64,000 bases of DNA from Planctomycetota bacterium (lineage in GTDB: Bacteria; Planctomycetota; UBA1135; UBA2386). Positions 17,177 through 26,294 of this stretch are shown piece by piece. The stretch's first letter is position 1. The number at the start of each line of letters is the position of its first letter. Location: positions 41,370-105,369 of the forward strand of contig JACKIB010000018.1 in the NCBI GenBank assembly GCA_020638695.1, read 5' to 3'. The translations under genes were made by a program, and so were the position numbers. The notes below the pieces were generated by a model. The model did no database searches, had not been told where the DNA came from, and saw only the letters and a list, made by a program, of their open reading frames with translations.

Positions 17177-17398
17177 CTAGCGGTCGCTGGCCTGCTGTTC
17201 CTTGTTGATCTTGTTCGCGAGCTTGCGGGTCAGGCCTTCGACCTTGCCCTGCTTGCGGGAGATCTCCATCGCTTCATCCTTCGCGTCTTCGGTCACCCGC
17301 AGCTGCTCCGGCACCGAGGTGTCGTAGCTCTGGGTGCGCTTCAGCACGCGCTTCTGGAGCTTCTGAATCAACTTCAACTCTGCAGATCGAGGCACCAA
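17177..17398 (-). CDS. Detached C-terminal module of the coiled-coil protein
   Basis: 73 residues from a TTG. It is in the same frame as the coiled-coil gene immediately upstream; only one UGA and eight sense codons (PNGGEPP and the TTG) separate them. The sequence LVPRSAELKLIQKLQKRVLKRTQSYD looks like the natural C-terminal helix of the larger protein and resembles a conserved VPPxAELKLL segment I recall from planctomycete homologues. Either it is read through, restarted from the TTG or GTG, or the parent gene carries a nonsense change. A perfect hairpin spans the TTG. Confidence 0.6.
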   Translation of the reverse strand: MVPRSAELKLIQKLQKRVLKRTQSYDTSVPEQLRVTEDAKDEAMEISRKQGKVEGLTRKLANKINKEQQASDR

Positions 17399-17422
17399 CG
17401 GTGGCTCTCCACCGTTGGGTCA
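17395..17422 (-). promoter_or_regulatory. In-frame UGA followed by perfect stem-loop
   Basis: On the transcript the stop UGA (17422-17420) is followed after one nucleotide by CCAACGGTGG, a 4-nt loop (AGAG) and CCACCGTTGG, a perfect 10-bp stem. No U-run follows. The frame stays open for about 80 codons beyond. The distance from UGA to the loop is shorter than usual for a bacterial SECIS. Confidence 0.6.
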
Positions 17423-19138
17423 AGGCTCGCCCTTCTGCTCGTTCTGTTCGATCTGTTGCCGCAGCGCGTCGATCAGCATCTGCAGCATGTCCTCGATCTC
17501 CTTCTGCATCGCCTGCGAGGCCTTGCCCGTCTTGGCGTCCTGCAGGCGACGGCCGACCTTCTTCAGGTCGTCGCGCAGCTCGATGACGAAGTCCGGGAAC
17601 ACCGCGGTGGTGCCGTCCTCCTCGAGCAGCTTCAGGGATCCGTGCGCTTCGGAAGCGAGCTCGAACTCACCGGTCGCCAGCTCGTTGGCGCGGCTCAGCA
17701 GCGCCTTCGAAGTCTGACCGCTCGCGGTCAGTGACTCCTTCTTCTGCGCCTCCAGGATGCGGGTCTTGGCGGAGATCTTGCGCTGCTTGGCGAGCATCGC
17801 CCCGAAGCGCTCCTCCAGCGACCGCAGCACCTCGTCCTGGAGCTGCTGGCGCAGCTGCGCCAAGGCCTCGTCGAGTGCCTTCTTGGCCTGCTCGAGCTTG
17901 TCCTGCGCGTCCTGCTGGTCCTGCTTGGCCTTGCCCGGCTTGTACTCCTTCAGCGAACCCGCTGCCGACTTCTGCTTCGGCACGGCCTGCTGCACGTTCT
18001 GCTTGCCGGGCGTCGGGCCCTTGTTCTCGCCGTCCTTGTTGCCGTCGCTCTCCGACTTCTCCATGTCCTTCGACAGGTTGTCGGTCTCGACCTTGGTCTG
18101 GTCCTGCTTCTTGGACAGCTGTTCGAACGGCAGCTTCAGGAGCTCGCGCTTGGCCTCGTCGAGTGCCTTCTCGACCTCGTCCTTGGCCTTCTCGAGCTTC
18201 TTGATGGCCTTCTCCATGTCCTCGAGCGAGGACTCGGGTTTGTTGTCCTGCAGCTTGTTCTGGGCCTTGCCCATGTCCTGGCTCGCGCCGCCGGCAGCAC
18301 CGGCGCCCGCGCTCGGAGACGGCGAACCCGCACCCGGCTGCCCGTCACCGGGCTTGCTGTCGCCGGGCTTCGGCTCACCGGGCTTGGCGTCACCGGGCTT
18401 GGCGTCACCGGGCTTGCCCGCTGCGGGCTTGGCGCTGAGGTCCTTGGCGGTGTCCTCGACCTGCTTCAGGTCCTCGGCCAAACGCTTGGCGCGTTCCTTG
18501 AGGTCACCCTCGTTCTTGGCCATGTCCGTGGCCTTCTTCGGGTCCGCGGCCAGCCCCTGCTGGTTGGTCTGGTCACGCAGGTCCTTCTGGTCCTTGATCA
18601 GGTTGTCCAGGTCCTGCTTGGCCTTCTCCAGCTTCTTGACCTGCTGCTCGAGAGCCTCGGCGCGCGCCGAGGAGTCCTTCTCGTTCTTCTGGTCCTGGAT
18701 CAGCTTCTGGACCCGCTCCTTGAACTTCTCCAGTCGATCGATCTCCTTCAGCAGGTTCTCGATCCGACTGTCGCCCTTGAGCAGCAGGTCGATGAGCTTG
18801 TTGAGGTCCTTGATGACCGCCTTGCAGGTGTCGATGGAATCGTCCCATCGCTCCTGGTCGAGCAGCGCCTTGACCTCCTTCATCTTGTTGGGGATCGCCT
18901 TCTCTTGGATGAACTTCGACCCGATGCCGATCACTTTGGCCTTCTCGGGGTCGGTGTTCTTGAGCGCGGTCTGGAGCTTCTGCATGTGCTCCGTCAGCTG
19001 CTCGAAGGCCTTGGTGGCTTGCTCCTGCTTGGTGGCGACTTTCGCCTGCGCCGGCAGGAACGTGGGCACGCCAGCGAGTGCGGCCACCGCGAGAAGCGCG
19101 GTAGCCCTTCGCAGGGTGCCTCTGAACAGAGCTCTCAT
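17420..19138 (-). CDS. Secreted coiled-coil protein with PGDAK repeats
   Basis: 572 residues. Signal peptide (ALLAVAALAGVPTFLPAQA) then long charged coiled coils (EQATKAFEQLTEHMQKLQTALKN; IENLLKEIDRLEKFKERVQKLIQDQ). Around residue 245 lies a disordered linker of tandem five-residue repeats (AKPGD/AKPGE/SKPGD). More coiled coil follows (KAIKKLEKAKDEVEKALDEAKRELL). The final DLLQMLIDALRQQ-like helix ends at an in-frame UGA beyond which the frame continues. Periplasmic scaffold is the likely role; in related clusters such proteins follow DUF4175-like genes. A 142-bp gap separates it from the upstream gene. Confidence 0.8.
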   Translation of the reverse strand: MRALFRGTLRRATALLAVAALAGVPTFLPAQAKVATKQEQATKAFEQLTEHMQKLQTALKNTDPEKAKVIGIGSKFIQEKAIPNKMKEVKALLDQERWDDSIDTCKAVIKDLNKLIDLLLKGDSRIENLLKEIDRLEKFKERVQKLIQDQKNEKDSSARAEALEQQVKKLEKAKQDLDNLIKDQKDLRDQTNQQGLAADPKKATDMAKNEGDLKERAKRLAEDLKQVEDTAKDLSAKPAAGKPGDAKPGDAKPGEPKPGDSKPGDGQPGAGSPSPSAGAGAAGGASQDMGKAQNKLQDNKPESSLEDMEKAIKKLEKAKDEVEKALDEAKRELLKLPFEQLSKKQDQTKVETDNLSKDMEKSESDGNKDGENKGPTPGKQNVQQAVPKQKSAAGSLKEYKPGKAKQDQQDAQDKLEQAKKALDEALAQLRQQLQDEVLRSLEERFGAMLAKQRKISAKTRILEAQKKESLTASGQTSKALLSRANELATGEFELASEAHGSLKLLEEDGTTAVFPDFVIELRDDLKKVGRRLQDAKTGKASQAMQKEIEDMLQMLIDALRQQIEQNEQKGEP

Positions 19139-19280
19139 GGGCTGCTCCTGGGGTTTGGATGGTTCGGGTCTCGACGGACGGCGGGCCGGGCCGGGCCGGG
19201 ATCACCGGCGCGCGGTCGCTGCCGCCGTCGCATATTGTCGTCCAGTCAGGGACGCTCCGGGTTTCGGAAATCTGTCACCT

Positions 19281-21524
19281 CTACTTCTTCTCCGGGGGCT
19301 TGCCGCCAGTCGACTTGGGCTTGCCCCGGGCAGACGTATCTTCTTTTTCGAGAAGCTTTTGCGCTTCCTTCTCGATGCGCAACTCGGCGTCGCGGGTCTT
19401 CCGCACCCCCTCGAGCACTCCGGCCACGCTCTCCAGGTGGCGCATGTTGCTGATCACCTCTTCGAGGACCTGGATGATCTCGCCGTAAGTCGCAACTGCG
19501 ACGGATCTTAGATCCTTGGAGCCGATCCGCGCGAAGTCCTCGACCTCCTGCGCGGAGGTCAGGAACGTGTCCTTGGCCAGCTTCTCCAGCGGGTGCTGGA
19601 TCGCCCGCCGCTGCCCCGCGATCTGCGAAGGGTTGAGGATGCGGTTGTTCTGGTACTCGTCGAGGATCTGCCGGTAGGCGTCGCCCAGGTGCTGGACCTG
19701 CTTCTGCAGGGCACGCTGGTCGCGCGCGATCGCCTGGATCCGCCATGCCGCTTGCTTGGCCCGCGGGTCGCTGTCGGTCGGGGAGATGATCTCCTCGAGT
19801 TCGAGCTTGTAGCCCTTCTCCTTCTCGAGAATGCGCATGAGCTCTGACCGCCGCTCCGCTTGGCGACGGTGCAGATCCTCCATCAGCTTCTCCTCGCTCA
19901 CCACCCGCAACGTCAGCACATCGCTGTTGCCGGTGTGCGGTTCGCCGGGGGCGAAGTTGTCGACCGCCTCGAACTTGATCGACAGGAGCATGCCGGGACG
20001 GATCGGGTTCTTCGGGTTGAGCGGCCCGAGCTGCAGATTGTTGCGGCTCAGCAGGTCGAACACCACGCGCTGCTCGTACTGGGTCTCCGCCTCGCGCGTG
20101 TCGGGCTGCCGCATGTCCTCGAACGCGACGTCTTCCCACGGCACCTCTTTCTTGTCCGCGCCAGCGGGCGGGGTGCCGTCCTCGGCGACACCCGAGATGC
20201 GCAGTTTCGACGCGACCTTGGTGATCCCGAAGTCGTCACGGATCCGCAGCATGCCGGGGATCAGCGCCTTGTACACGATCATCGAGCCGATGCCCGCGGT
20301 CTTGAACTCGACCGCCGGGGCGCGATCGGGCGCGACCCGGACGAACAGCTTCGGCGGCTTGTTGGTGCCCAGCCCATCGACGTCCTCGACGTCGAGCGTC
20401 AGCACGCCGCTCTCCTTGGGCTCGAAGGACCCCTCGAACTGCAGCGCCGCGCCATCGAGCGTGAACGCCTGCTTGATGTCTCGACCGTAGGTCAGGAACG
20501 CCTTGCCGAGGCCCTTGGTCGAGCGGCCGCGGAACGTCAGCTTGGTTCCGGCCGGGATCTTGATGTCGCCTTCGGATGCCTTGACCGCGTCCGGCTCCAG
20601 CTGGGTGTACTTGGGGTAGTTGCGGGTGATCACCAGGCCCTCGAGCATCGGTCGCTTGACCAACTCGATCCGCAGCGGGGCGGTCAGCCCGTCGCCGCCG
20701 TGAGCGCGCAGCGTCACGTTCGAGATCAACGACTCGAGCAGCCAGGTGAAACGGGCACCGGACTGTTCACCACCGGACATCGCCATCGGCTCTCGGCCAG
20801 TGGTCCCGTCGGCGTACTCGTAGTCGATGAACACCTGCTCCGGAACCACTCCGTTGGCCGCAACCTCGATCATCACGTCGTTGCCCTCGGGCACGCGCAT
20901 GACACCGCCATTGGCGTCGACCGCGAACGACAGCAGGCTGGCCCGCGGCCAGTCCTCCGTCGACATGAACAGGTTGCGCTTGGCCCACAGGATCAGCGAC
21001 CCGGAGTCGAGCGCCGCCCACGTGCCGGTGACTGCCAGACAGCCGAGCATGGCAGCGCCGAACCGGCGCACCCGACCGAGGTCGAGGGCCGCGCCATCGC
21101 GCAGACGATCGACCTTGGTGCGCACGTCGTCGACCACCGTCTGCATCAGTTCCTGCGACTCGGCGCCGGCGTGACCGCGCGCCAGCGAGCGCTCGAACTG
21201 CACCGCCGAGATCAGCGACTGGCTCAGCCCGCGCTCACCGCGCTCCATCGCCAGCGCCATCTCGTCGTCGTCCAGCTGGATGCGCATCGGGCGGACCAGC
21301 CGGCGCAGCACCAGCACCCATGCGATCACCAAGAAGATGCCGAGCATGCAGCCGCGGTACACCTGCTCGAGGCGGAGCGTTCGGTCGAGGGCGAAGCTCA
21401 CCAGCATGAAGGTGACCGCCGCCACGGCGAACACCGCCAAGCCCTCGATCCAGATACCGGTCCGCGCGCGGCCGCGCAGGTGGGCGAACAATTGCGCCGG
21501 AGTCCGGCCTGGAGATCCGCTCAT
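19281..21524 (-). CDS. DUF4175-like membrane protein with large periplasmic region
   Basis: 747 residues from the ATG at 21524, which overlaps the previous stop (ATGA). Three N-terminal transmembrane helices (IEGLAVFAVAAVTFMLVSFAL, MLGIFLVIAWVLVL, AAMLGCLAVTGTWAAL) lead into a long extracytoplasmic region of beta-sandwich character (GLVITRNYPKYTQLEPDAV; SGVLTLDVEDVDGLGTNKPPKLFVRV). The C-terminal third is helical and charged (HRRQAERRSELMRILEKEKG; AIARDQRALQKQVQHLGDAYRQILDEYQ). This architecture resembles DUF4175 proteins that accompany BatA/VWA genes. No enzymatic motif. Confidence 0.75.
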   Translation of the reverse strand: MSGSPGRTPAQLFAHLRGRARTGIWIEGLAVFAVAAVTFMLVSFALDRTLRLEQVYRGCMLGIFLVIAWVLVLRRLVRPMRIQLDDDEMALAMERGERGLSQSLISAVQFERSLARGHAGAESQELMQTVVDDVRTKVDRLRDGAALDLGRVRRFGAAMLGCLAVTGTWAALDSGSLILWAKRNLFMSTEDWPRASLLSFAVDANGGVMRVPEGNDVMIEVAANGVVPEQVFIDYEYADGTTGREPMAMSGGEQSGARFTWLLESLISNVTLRAHGGDGLTAPLRIELVKRPMLEGLVITRNYPKYTQLEPDAVKASEGDIKIPAGTKLTFRGRSTKGLGKAFLTYGRDIKQAFTLDGAALQFEGSFEPKESGVLTLDVEDVDGLGTNKPPKLFVRVAPDRAPAVEFKTAGIGSMIVYKALIPGMLRIRDDFGITKVASKLRISGVAEDGTPPAGADKKEVPWEDVAFEDMRQPDTREAETQYEQRVVFDLLSRNNLQLGPLNPKNPIRPGMLLSIKFEAVDNFAPGEPHTGNSDVLTLRVVSEEKLMEDLHRRQAERRSELMRILEKEKGYKLELEEIISPTDSDPRAKQAAWRIQAIARDQRALQKQVQHLGDAYRQILDEYQNNRILNPSQIAGQRRAIQHPLEKLAKDTFLTSAQEVEDFARIGSKDLRSVAVATYGEIIQVLEEVISNMRHLESVAGVLEGVRKTRDAELRIEKEAQKLLEKEDTSARGKPKSTGGKPPEKK

Positions 21525-24010
21525 AGCAGGTTCCACATCTTGCGCAGCCACCACTCGAGCGAGAGCAGCAGGAGCACCACGGCAACGGTGATCCAGCTGT
21601 CCCACATCGCGTGCGGGGTGCGGAACTTCTCGATCTTGGTCCGTGACTTGATGTCGTCGACCGCCTTGAGCAGCTCGGCCGGATTCGCCAACAACTTGCC
21701 ACCCTTGGCCCCGGCGATCGCGCCGAGCTCGGCGAGATCCACGGGCCCTTCCTTCTCGACCGCCGAAGCGACGACTTGGAAGGTCGCTTCGGTCTTGGTC
21801 TTGTCGTCGACCGCCACCGGCGCGAGCCGGAAGAAGCCGGTCTTCAACGGCCGGTAGGAGCCCTCGAATCGCCCGGGCTGCCCGGCGATCGGCCGCAGCT
21901 CGAGGTTCTCCGGCACCTCCTTCTCGCGCGTCAGCTGCAGCGTGTAGCTCGGCGCCGACAGCGGTTGGTAGGTGTCGTCCTTGGCTTCGACGACGATCTT
22001 CAGCGGCTCACCGAGCTCGAGCTTCTCGCCGCTGGTCTCGATGCGCAGCCGGCTCGATCCGGCGGTGAGACGCCCCTCGAACAGGTAGCGAATGCTCTTC
22101 ACCCAGAAGCGGTTGTACTGCTCCTCGAAGCGGCTGCGCCACCGGTAGGTCTCGTCGGTGCCGGAGAACATCACCCGGCCGGCGCCGAAGAAGTGGGTCG
22201 CAATCACCGGCATCGGCTCGGTGCCCTCGCGGAAGCCGTGCGAAGCGTTGGTCACCGCCAGCACTCGCGCGGCCGGCTTGCCGCGCAGCACCGGGAAGGT
22301 GAAGTGCCAGCCTGGCATCTGGCTCCACATGATCGCGTTGGTGTCGCGGTCCGAATCGAGCAGTCGCATCGCCGGGTGGTCGCGTCCCTGGGGGGTCAGC
22401 TCGAACGGATAGGCGTAGCCGAAGCCCCTGCCCATGCCGCCGACCAGCCGCGCCAACGGCATGTTGGCGACCACCGGCAGCAAGTCGGCGATCGGCGCGG
22501 TGTTGGCCGACGCTTCCATCGCGTCAGCGCTGTACTTCTCACCGGCGATCCACCACAACCCGGCGCCGTTCTCTTCGACTTCGCGGGCGACCATCTGGCA
22601 GAACTCGCGATCGAGCAGGTTCGGGTCCGGGTCCATCAGGATGAACACGTCGAACTTCTCGAGGTCCTTGCGGTCGTCGGGGAGCTTCTTCAGGTTGACG
22701 TTGCCGTCCTGCATGAACTGCTGGTCGGCGCTCTCCAGCCAGCACGCCAGCTCGATGGTCGAGTCGCGGGTCAGCAGCTGACGCAGGATCTGGTACTCGT
22801 GCAGCGGGGCGCTGGCGATCAACAGCACCTTGGTCTTCTCCGCGAGGATCTGCACCCGCGCCTGCTTGGAGTGGCGCTCGGGGTTGATCGGCTCGCCGCG
22901 CGGGGGCTCGACCTCGACCCGGTAGGTGCGGATCCCGGCCTCGGCGACCAGGATGTTCTCGAACTCGACCGTCGCCTCCGGCTTGGCAGCGCTGAGCTCC
23001 ACGGCCTTGGTCTGCACCACCGCGCCGCCCCCGCCGCCATCGGCAACCTGCACCAGGCGGACGGCGAGCTGCAGCGAGTCGTAGCCCTGCGACACCACGG
23101 TCGCGGAGATCTTGAACGGGTCCTTCTGGAAGGCGCGCTCCGGCGCTTCGATCCGCGCCACACCGACGCTCTGGGTCTCCGACGGGTCGCCGATCCCGAG
23201 CACCAGCGTGTGGTCCACGCGCCGTTGGGCCAGCAGGCGCGAGATCTCCGCACCCTTGGCGCCGATGTTGCGCCGGCCGTCGGACAGCACGATCACCGCC
23301 GCGATGGTGGTGTCGCGGCTCTTCTGCAGCGCGGAGCGGATCGCTCCGCCGAGGTTGGAGTACTTGCCGTCGGCCGCCAGGGCTTCCAGCTTGGGCCGCG
23401 GGGCGACTCGGGTACCCGGTTCGGGCTCGATCGGCTTGCCGGTCGGGTCCAGTTTGGGCTCCACCGCGACCAGCGGCACCGGATCACAGCCGGCGCTGAA
23501 GCCGTAGATCAGCACCTTGTTCTTGGCGTTGAGCTTGTCGATCAACGCGTAGTCCGAGTGCGACAGCAGCGCCTTCGCCAGCTCCAGACGAGTCTTGCCG
23601 GACAGGTCGGTCTGACCCATCGAGGTCCACGACTCGGCCAGAACGCGCACTTCCTCGCGGCGGAACGCGTCGCGGTGCCCCATCGACTGCGACAGGTCGA
23701 TCAGGATGATCGAGTGGCCGTCGCGCACGTCCTTCTTGATGGTGACCAAGTTGGGCTCGAGCACCACCAACACCGCGGCCAACACCGCGAGGACGCGCAG
23801 CGAAGCCAGGAAGAATCGCTTCCCGGCGGTCAGGTTGCGGCCATCCCGGCGGTAGCAGTACACCACCAGGAACATCGCGAGCAGCACGCCGATCAGGGTC
23901 AACAACCCGAGGCCACCGGACGGAAAGCTGCTCAGCTCGAGCTGCAGATCCGCACCGGGCTCGACGGGAATGCCGCGGAGTTCGGCCAACCAGCGGAGGA
24001 AATCCTTCAT
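21521..24010 (-). CDS. VWA-domain membrane protein with glutamine-amidotransferase-like region
   Basis: 829 residues. Two N-terminal helices (GLLTLIGVLLAMFLVVYCY and FLASLRVLAVLAAVLVVLEP) are followed by a VWA domain with the MIDAS start DLSQS (105-109) and a repeat of that fold around VIVLSDGRRNIGAKGAEI. Residues about 450-640 (VFILMDPDPNLLDREFCQMVAREVEENGAGLWWIAG; PVIATHFFGAGRVMFSGTDETYRW) resemble the class I amidotransferase-like domain of this family; no Cys nucleophile is apparent. A C-terminal helix (SWITVAVVLLLLSLEWWLRK) re-enters the membrane. It is 3 bp downstream of BatA. Likely a metal-dependent periplasmic adhesion or assembly factor. Confidence 0.85.
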   Translation of the reverse strand: MKDFLRWLAELRGIPVEPGADLQLELSSFPSGGLGLLTLIGVLLAMFLVVYCYRRDGRNLTAGKRFFLASLRVLAVLAAVLVVLEPNLVTIKKDVRDGHSIILIDLSQSMGHRDAFRREEVRVLAESWTSMGQTDLSGKTRLELAKALLSHSDYALIDKLNAKNKVLIYGFSAGCDPVPLVAVEPKLDPTGKPIEPEPGTRVAPRPKLEALAADGKYSNLGGAIRSALQKSRDTTIAAVIVLSDGRRNIGAKGAEISRLLAQRRVDHTLVLGIGDPSETQSVGVARIEAPERAFQKDPFKISATVVSQGYDSLQLAVRLVQVADGGGGGAVVQTKAVELSAAKPEATVEFENILVAEAGIRTYRVEVEPPRGEPINPERHSKQARVQILAEKTKVLLIASAPLHEYQILRQLLTRDSTIELACWLESADQQFMQDGNVNLKKLPDDRKDLEKFDVFILMDPDPNLLDREFCQMVAREVEENGAGLWWIAGEKYSADAMEASANTAPIADLLPVVANMPLARLVGGMGRGFGYAYPFELTPQGRDHPAMRLLDSDRDTNAIMWSQMPGWHFTFPVLRGKPAARVLAVTNASHGFREGTEPMPVIATHFFGAGRVMFSGTDETYRWRSRFEEQYNRFWVKSIRYLFEGRLTAGSSRLRIETSGEKLELGEPLKIVVEAKDDTYQPLSAPSYTLQLTREKEVPENLELRPIAGQPGRFEGSYRPLKTGFFRLAPVAVDDKTKTEATFQVVASAVEKEGPVDLAELGAIAGAKGGKLLANPAELLKAVDDIKSRTKIEKFRTPHAMWDSWITVAVVLLLLSLEWWLRKMWNLL

Positions 24011-24013
24011 CGA

Positions 24014-26239
24014 CTATCGCCTCCCGAAACGCCAGGCCAACACGGACTCGAGGAGCAAGAAGGCGAGCAGCGCGAACGCCAGCATCCGCCAGACCTCACC
24101 CTCGCCAGCTACCGCAACCGCCGAATCACTTCCCTTTTCCTCGATCACGTCGAGTCGATCTTGGACCTCGGCCGGATAGATGCGCTTCCACGCCGCCTTG
24201 CTCAGTTTCTGCAGGCGCCCCTCCGACGAGGGTGCGCTGCGCCCGATTAGGCGCGTCTCCGCTTGGCCGCGGTGCGGCGCCAGGGTCAGTTCGAACAACC
24301 CGAGCCCCTCGACGCGCGTCATCGGCACGTTGAGCACCGAGGTCACCTTGCCGCCGGTTTCCGCATCGCGGTCGACCGCAGTGAAGGTGCCTTCGAAGCC
24401 TTGCCCACCTTGCGCGCGCACCAGCACGTCGCGGCGGTATTCCGCGGGATCGAGCTCCACCACCAGCGACCCGGTGGTGCGCAGGTTGTAGCGCGCGGTC
24501 GACATCGCCTTGGTGGCGTGCTTGTGGATCTCCTGGCAGAGCACCAGGAACACCGGGCTGATGCACAGGTCGCTCCACCCGAGGTCGGACGTGGTGCCGA
24601 TCGCCACGGACTGGCCGCCACCGCGGAACGTCTTGTCGGCGAGCAGCGGACTGCCGTTGGAGCTCTTGACCCGGACCGGGACGGACACTGCGTCCTTCTC
24701 GCGCGGCTCGGCCATGGCGTAGTAGCGGCGCACGTCCACCATCTTGGAGAACACGAAGCTCATCACCTCGGCGTTGTCCTTGACCGCGTAGTGCGTGCGA
24801 TCGGCGACGAACGGCGCGTCAGGCCGCTCCGCGTCACCCTTGAGGTCGAGCAGCGGCAGCGGCAACAGGCCGGCACCGTCCTTGTAGAGCTTGCGGTTGT
24901 AGCTCTCGGCGTCGACCTGATCGCCGAGGAAGAACACCACTCCGCCGCCGGCCGCACAGAAGCTCTCCAGCTTGGCGATGTCCTTGTCGGTCGGCGCCGC
25001 GACGTTGGCCAACCAGATCATGTTGGTCTTCGAGAGGTCGTAGTCGGCGAACATGTGCGGCGGAATCTCGGTCACCGAGATGCCGGTGAGCACCTCGACG
25101 TCGGAATCGAGCGCCGCGCTCAGGTAGAACGTCTCCGACTCCTCCGGCTTGTTGCCGGGGTCGCCGTTGATGATCAACACGTCGGAGCTGCCCACGACTT
25201 CGAGCGCCAGCACCCCGAGGTCGTCGACCGGGTAGCGGTCCTTGCGCAGGCTCGCCTTCACGCCGTGGAAACCAGGTTCGCGGAAGGTGTGGTCGACGTC
25301 GATCACCACGTGCCCACCGGCTGGGATCGCCGGCACCGGCCGCACCACTTGACTGGTGCCGAGGATCTCCACCGCGACTTCGGTCGGCGTCGAGCTCTCG
25401 TCGCCGAAGTTGTGGATCTCCACTTCCAGGGTCACCGAGGTGCCTGCCATCGCCAGGCGATTGCGGCGACGCACCTGAGTGATGCCGAGGTTTTGGGTCT
25501 CGCCAGGGCCGACCGAGATCACGCTCATCCGGGTGTGCGCGACATCCATCTCCTCGAGGTGCTTGAGCACGCCGGGGTTCGGCTTGCCGTCGCTGACGAA
25601 GTCCTGCAGGCGCGAGTCCGTGACCAGGTAGTAGTGCACGTCGCGCGCGTCCTTGCGCTTCTCCTCGGCCCACTTCTTGGCCGACGACAGCAGCTGCCCG
25701 GCGCCGAGCACCGAATCGCCGACCACGCGAGCCGACAGCAGGTCGCGGACCTTCTTCTTCAAGTCGGGTCCGACGCGCGTGGCGAACAGCAGCGGTTGCT
25801 GGTCGTGCTGCGACGCCAGAATCAGCGTGACCAGGTCACCGCCTTCCTTGTCGATCAGCTTGCCGACCAGCGCGTTGACCGAATCGACCCCCAGCTTGAA
25901 CACGTTGCTGGCACCGACCCGCTCCGCCATCGAGGCAGAATCGTCCAGGCAGATCACGTGGTGCGCGCGCGCCTTGAGCAGTCCACCGCTGCCGGTGAGC
26001 TGTGGCCGGGTGACCAGGAACACCAGCGCGATGACCGCGAGCGTGCGCAACAGCAGGACGATCCAGTGTTCCATCTGGATGCGCCGCCGGTTGCGCTTCA
26101 TGGCGCGCAGCAGGTACTCCATCGCCGCCCACGGCACCTTGTTGAAGCGCCGGCGGTTCAGCAGATGGATGATGATCGGCACCGCGGCCAGCGGCAGCGC
26201 CCACAGAAGGAGTGGGTTGAAGAATGCGATCGAGAGCAT
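24014..26239 (-). CDS. BatA-type VWA membrane protein
   Basis: 741 residues. The N-terminus FFNPLLLWALPLAAVPIIIHLLNRRRFNKVPWAAMEYL is the BatA/aerotolerance-regulator signature (TIGR02226), with a second helix (WIVLLLRTLAVIALVFLV). The VWA domain has MIDAS residues DDSAS (99-103). The middle region (VLIINGDPGNKPEESETFYLSAALDSDVEV) is a DUF4159/amidotransferase-like fold; the C-terminus has another helix (MLAFALLAFLLLESVLAW). In other bacteria BatA works with a MoxR ATPase and a DUF58 protein; neither is in this window. A 55-bp gap separates it from the upstream gene. Confidence 0.88.
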   Translation of the reverse strand: MLSIAFFNPLLLWALPLAAVPIIIHLLNRRRFNKVPWAAMEYLLRAMKRNRRRIQMEHWIVLLLRTLAVIALVFLVTRPQLTGSGGLLKARAHHVICLDDSASMAERVGASNVFKLGVDSVNALVGKLIDKEGGDLVTLILASQHDQQPLLFATRVGPDLKKKVRDLLSARVVGDSVLGAGQLLSSAKKWAEEKRKDARDVHYYLVTDSRLQDFVSDGKPNPGVLKHLEEMDVAHTRMSVISVGPGETQNLGITQVRRRNRLAMAGTSVTLEVEIHNFGDESSTPTEVAVEILGTSQVVRPVPAIPAGGHVVIDVDHTFREPGFHGVKASLRKDRYPVDDLGVLALEVVGSSDVLIINGDPGNKPEESETFYLSAALDSDVEVLTGISVTEIPPHMFADYDLSKTNMIWLANVAAPTDKDIAKLESFCAAGGGVVFFLGDQVDAESYNRKLYKDGAGLLPLPLLDLKGDAERPDAPFVADRTHYAVKDNAEVMSFVFSKMVDVRRYYAMAEPREKDAVSVPVRVKSSNGSPLLADKTFRGGGQSVAIGTTSDLGWSDLCISPVFLVLCQEIHKHATKAMSTARYNLRTTGSLVVELDPAEYRRDVLVRAQGGQGFEGTFTAVDRDAETGGKVTSVLNVPMTRVEGLGLFELTLAPHRGQAETRLIGRSAPSSEGRLQKLSKAAWKRIYPAEVQDRLDVIEEKGSDSAVAVAGEGEVWRMLAFALLAFLLLESVLAWRFGRR

Positions 26240-26294
26240 GTGGGGAGGGGCTCAGCGACAGTCCGTACCGGCGAGAGCGGGACGGACCGTCAGG

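Noticed and set aside
17395..17422. Selenocysteine insertion (SECIS) at the in-frame UGA
   Set aside because: The stem begins only one base after the UGA and its loop is closer than usual for bacterial SECIS, and no redox context around the codon is seen. Readthrough is kept as a possibility, not as Sec.
18370..18420. Direct repeats in the coiled-coil gene as a CRISPR or attachment site
   Set aside because: They encode the AKPGD pentapeptide repeat of the disordered linker.
26261..26287. Terminator between the BatA and prenyltransferase-fold genes (GTCCGT/ACGGAC)
   Set aside because: A 6-bp stem with a 15-nt loop is too weak to support in such GC-rich DNA.
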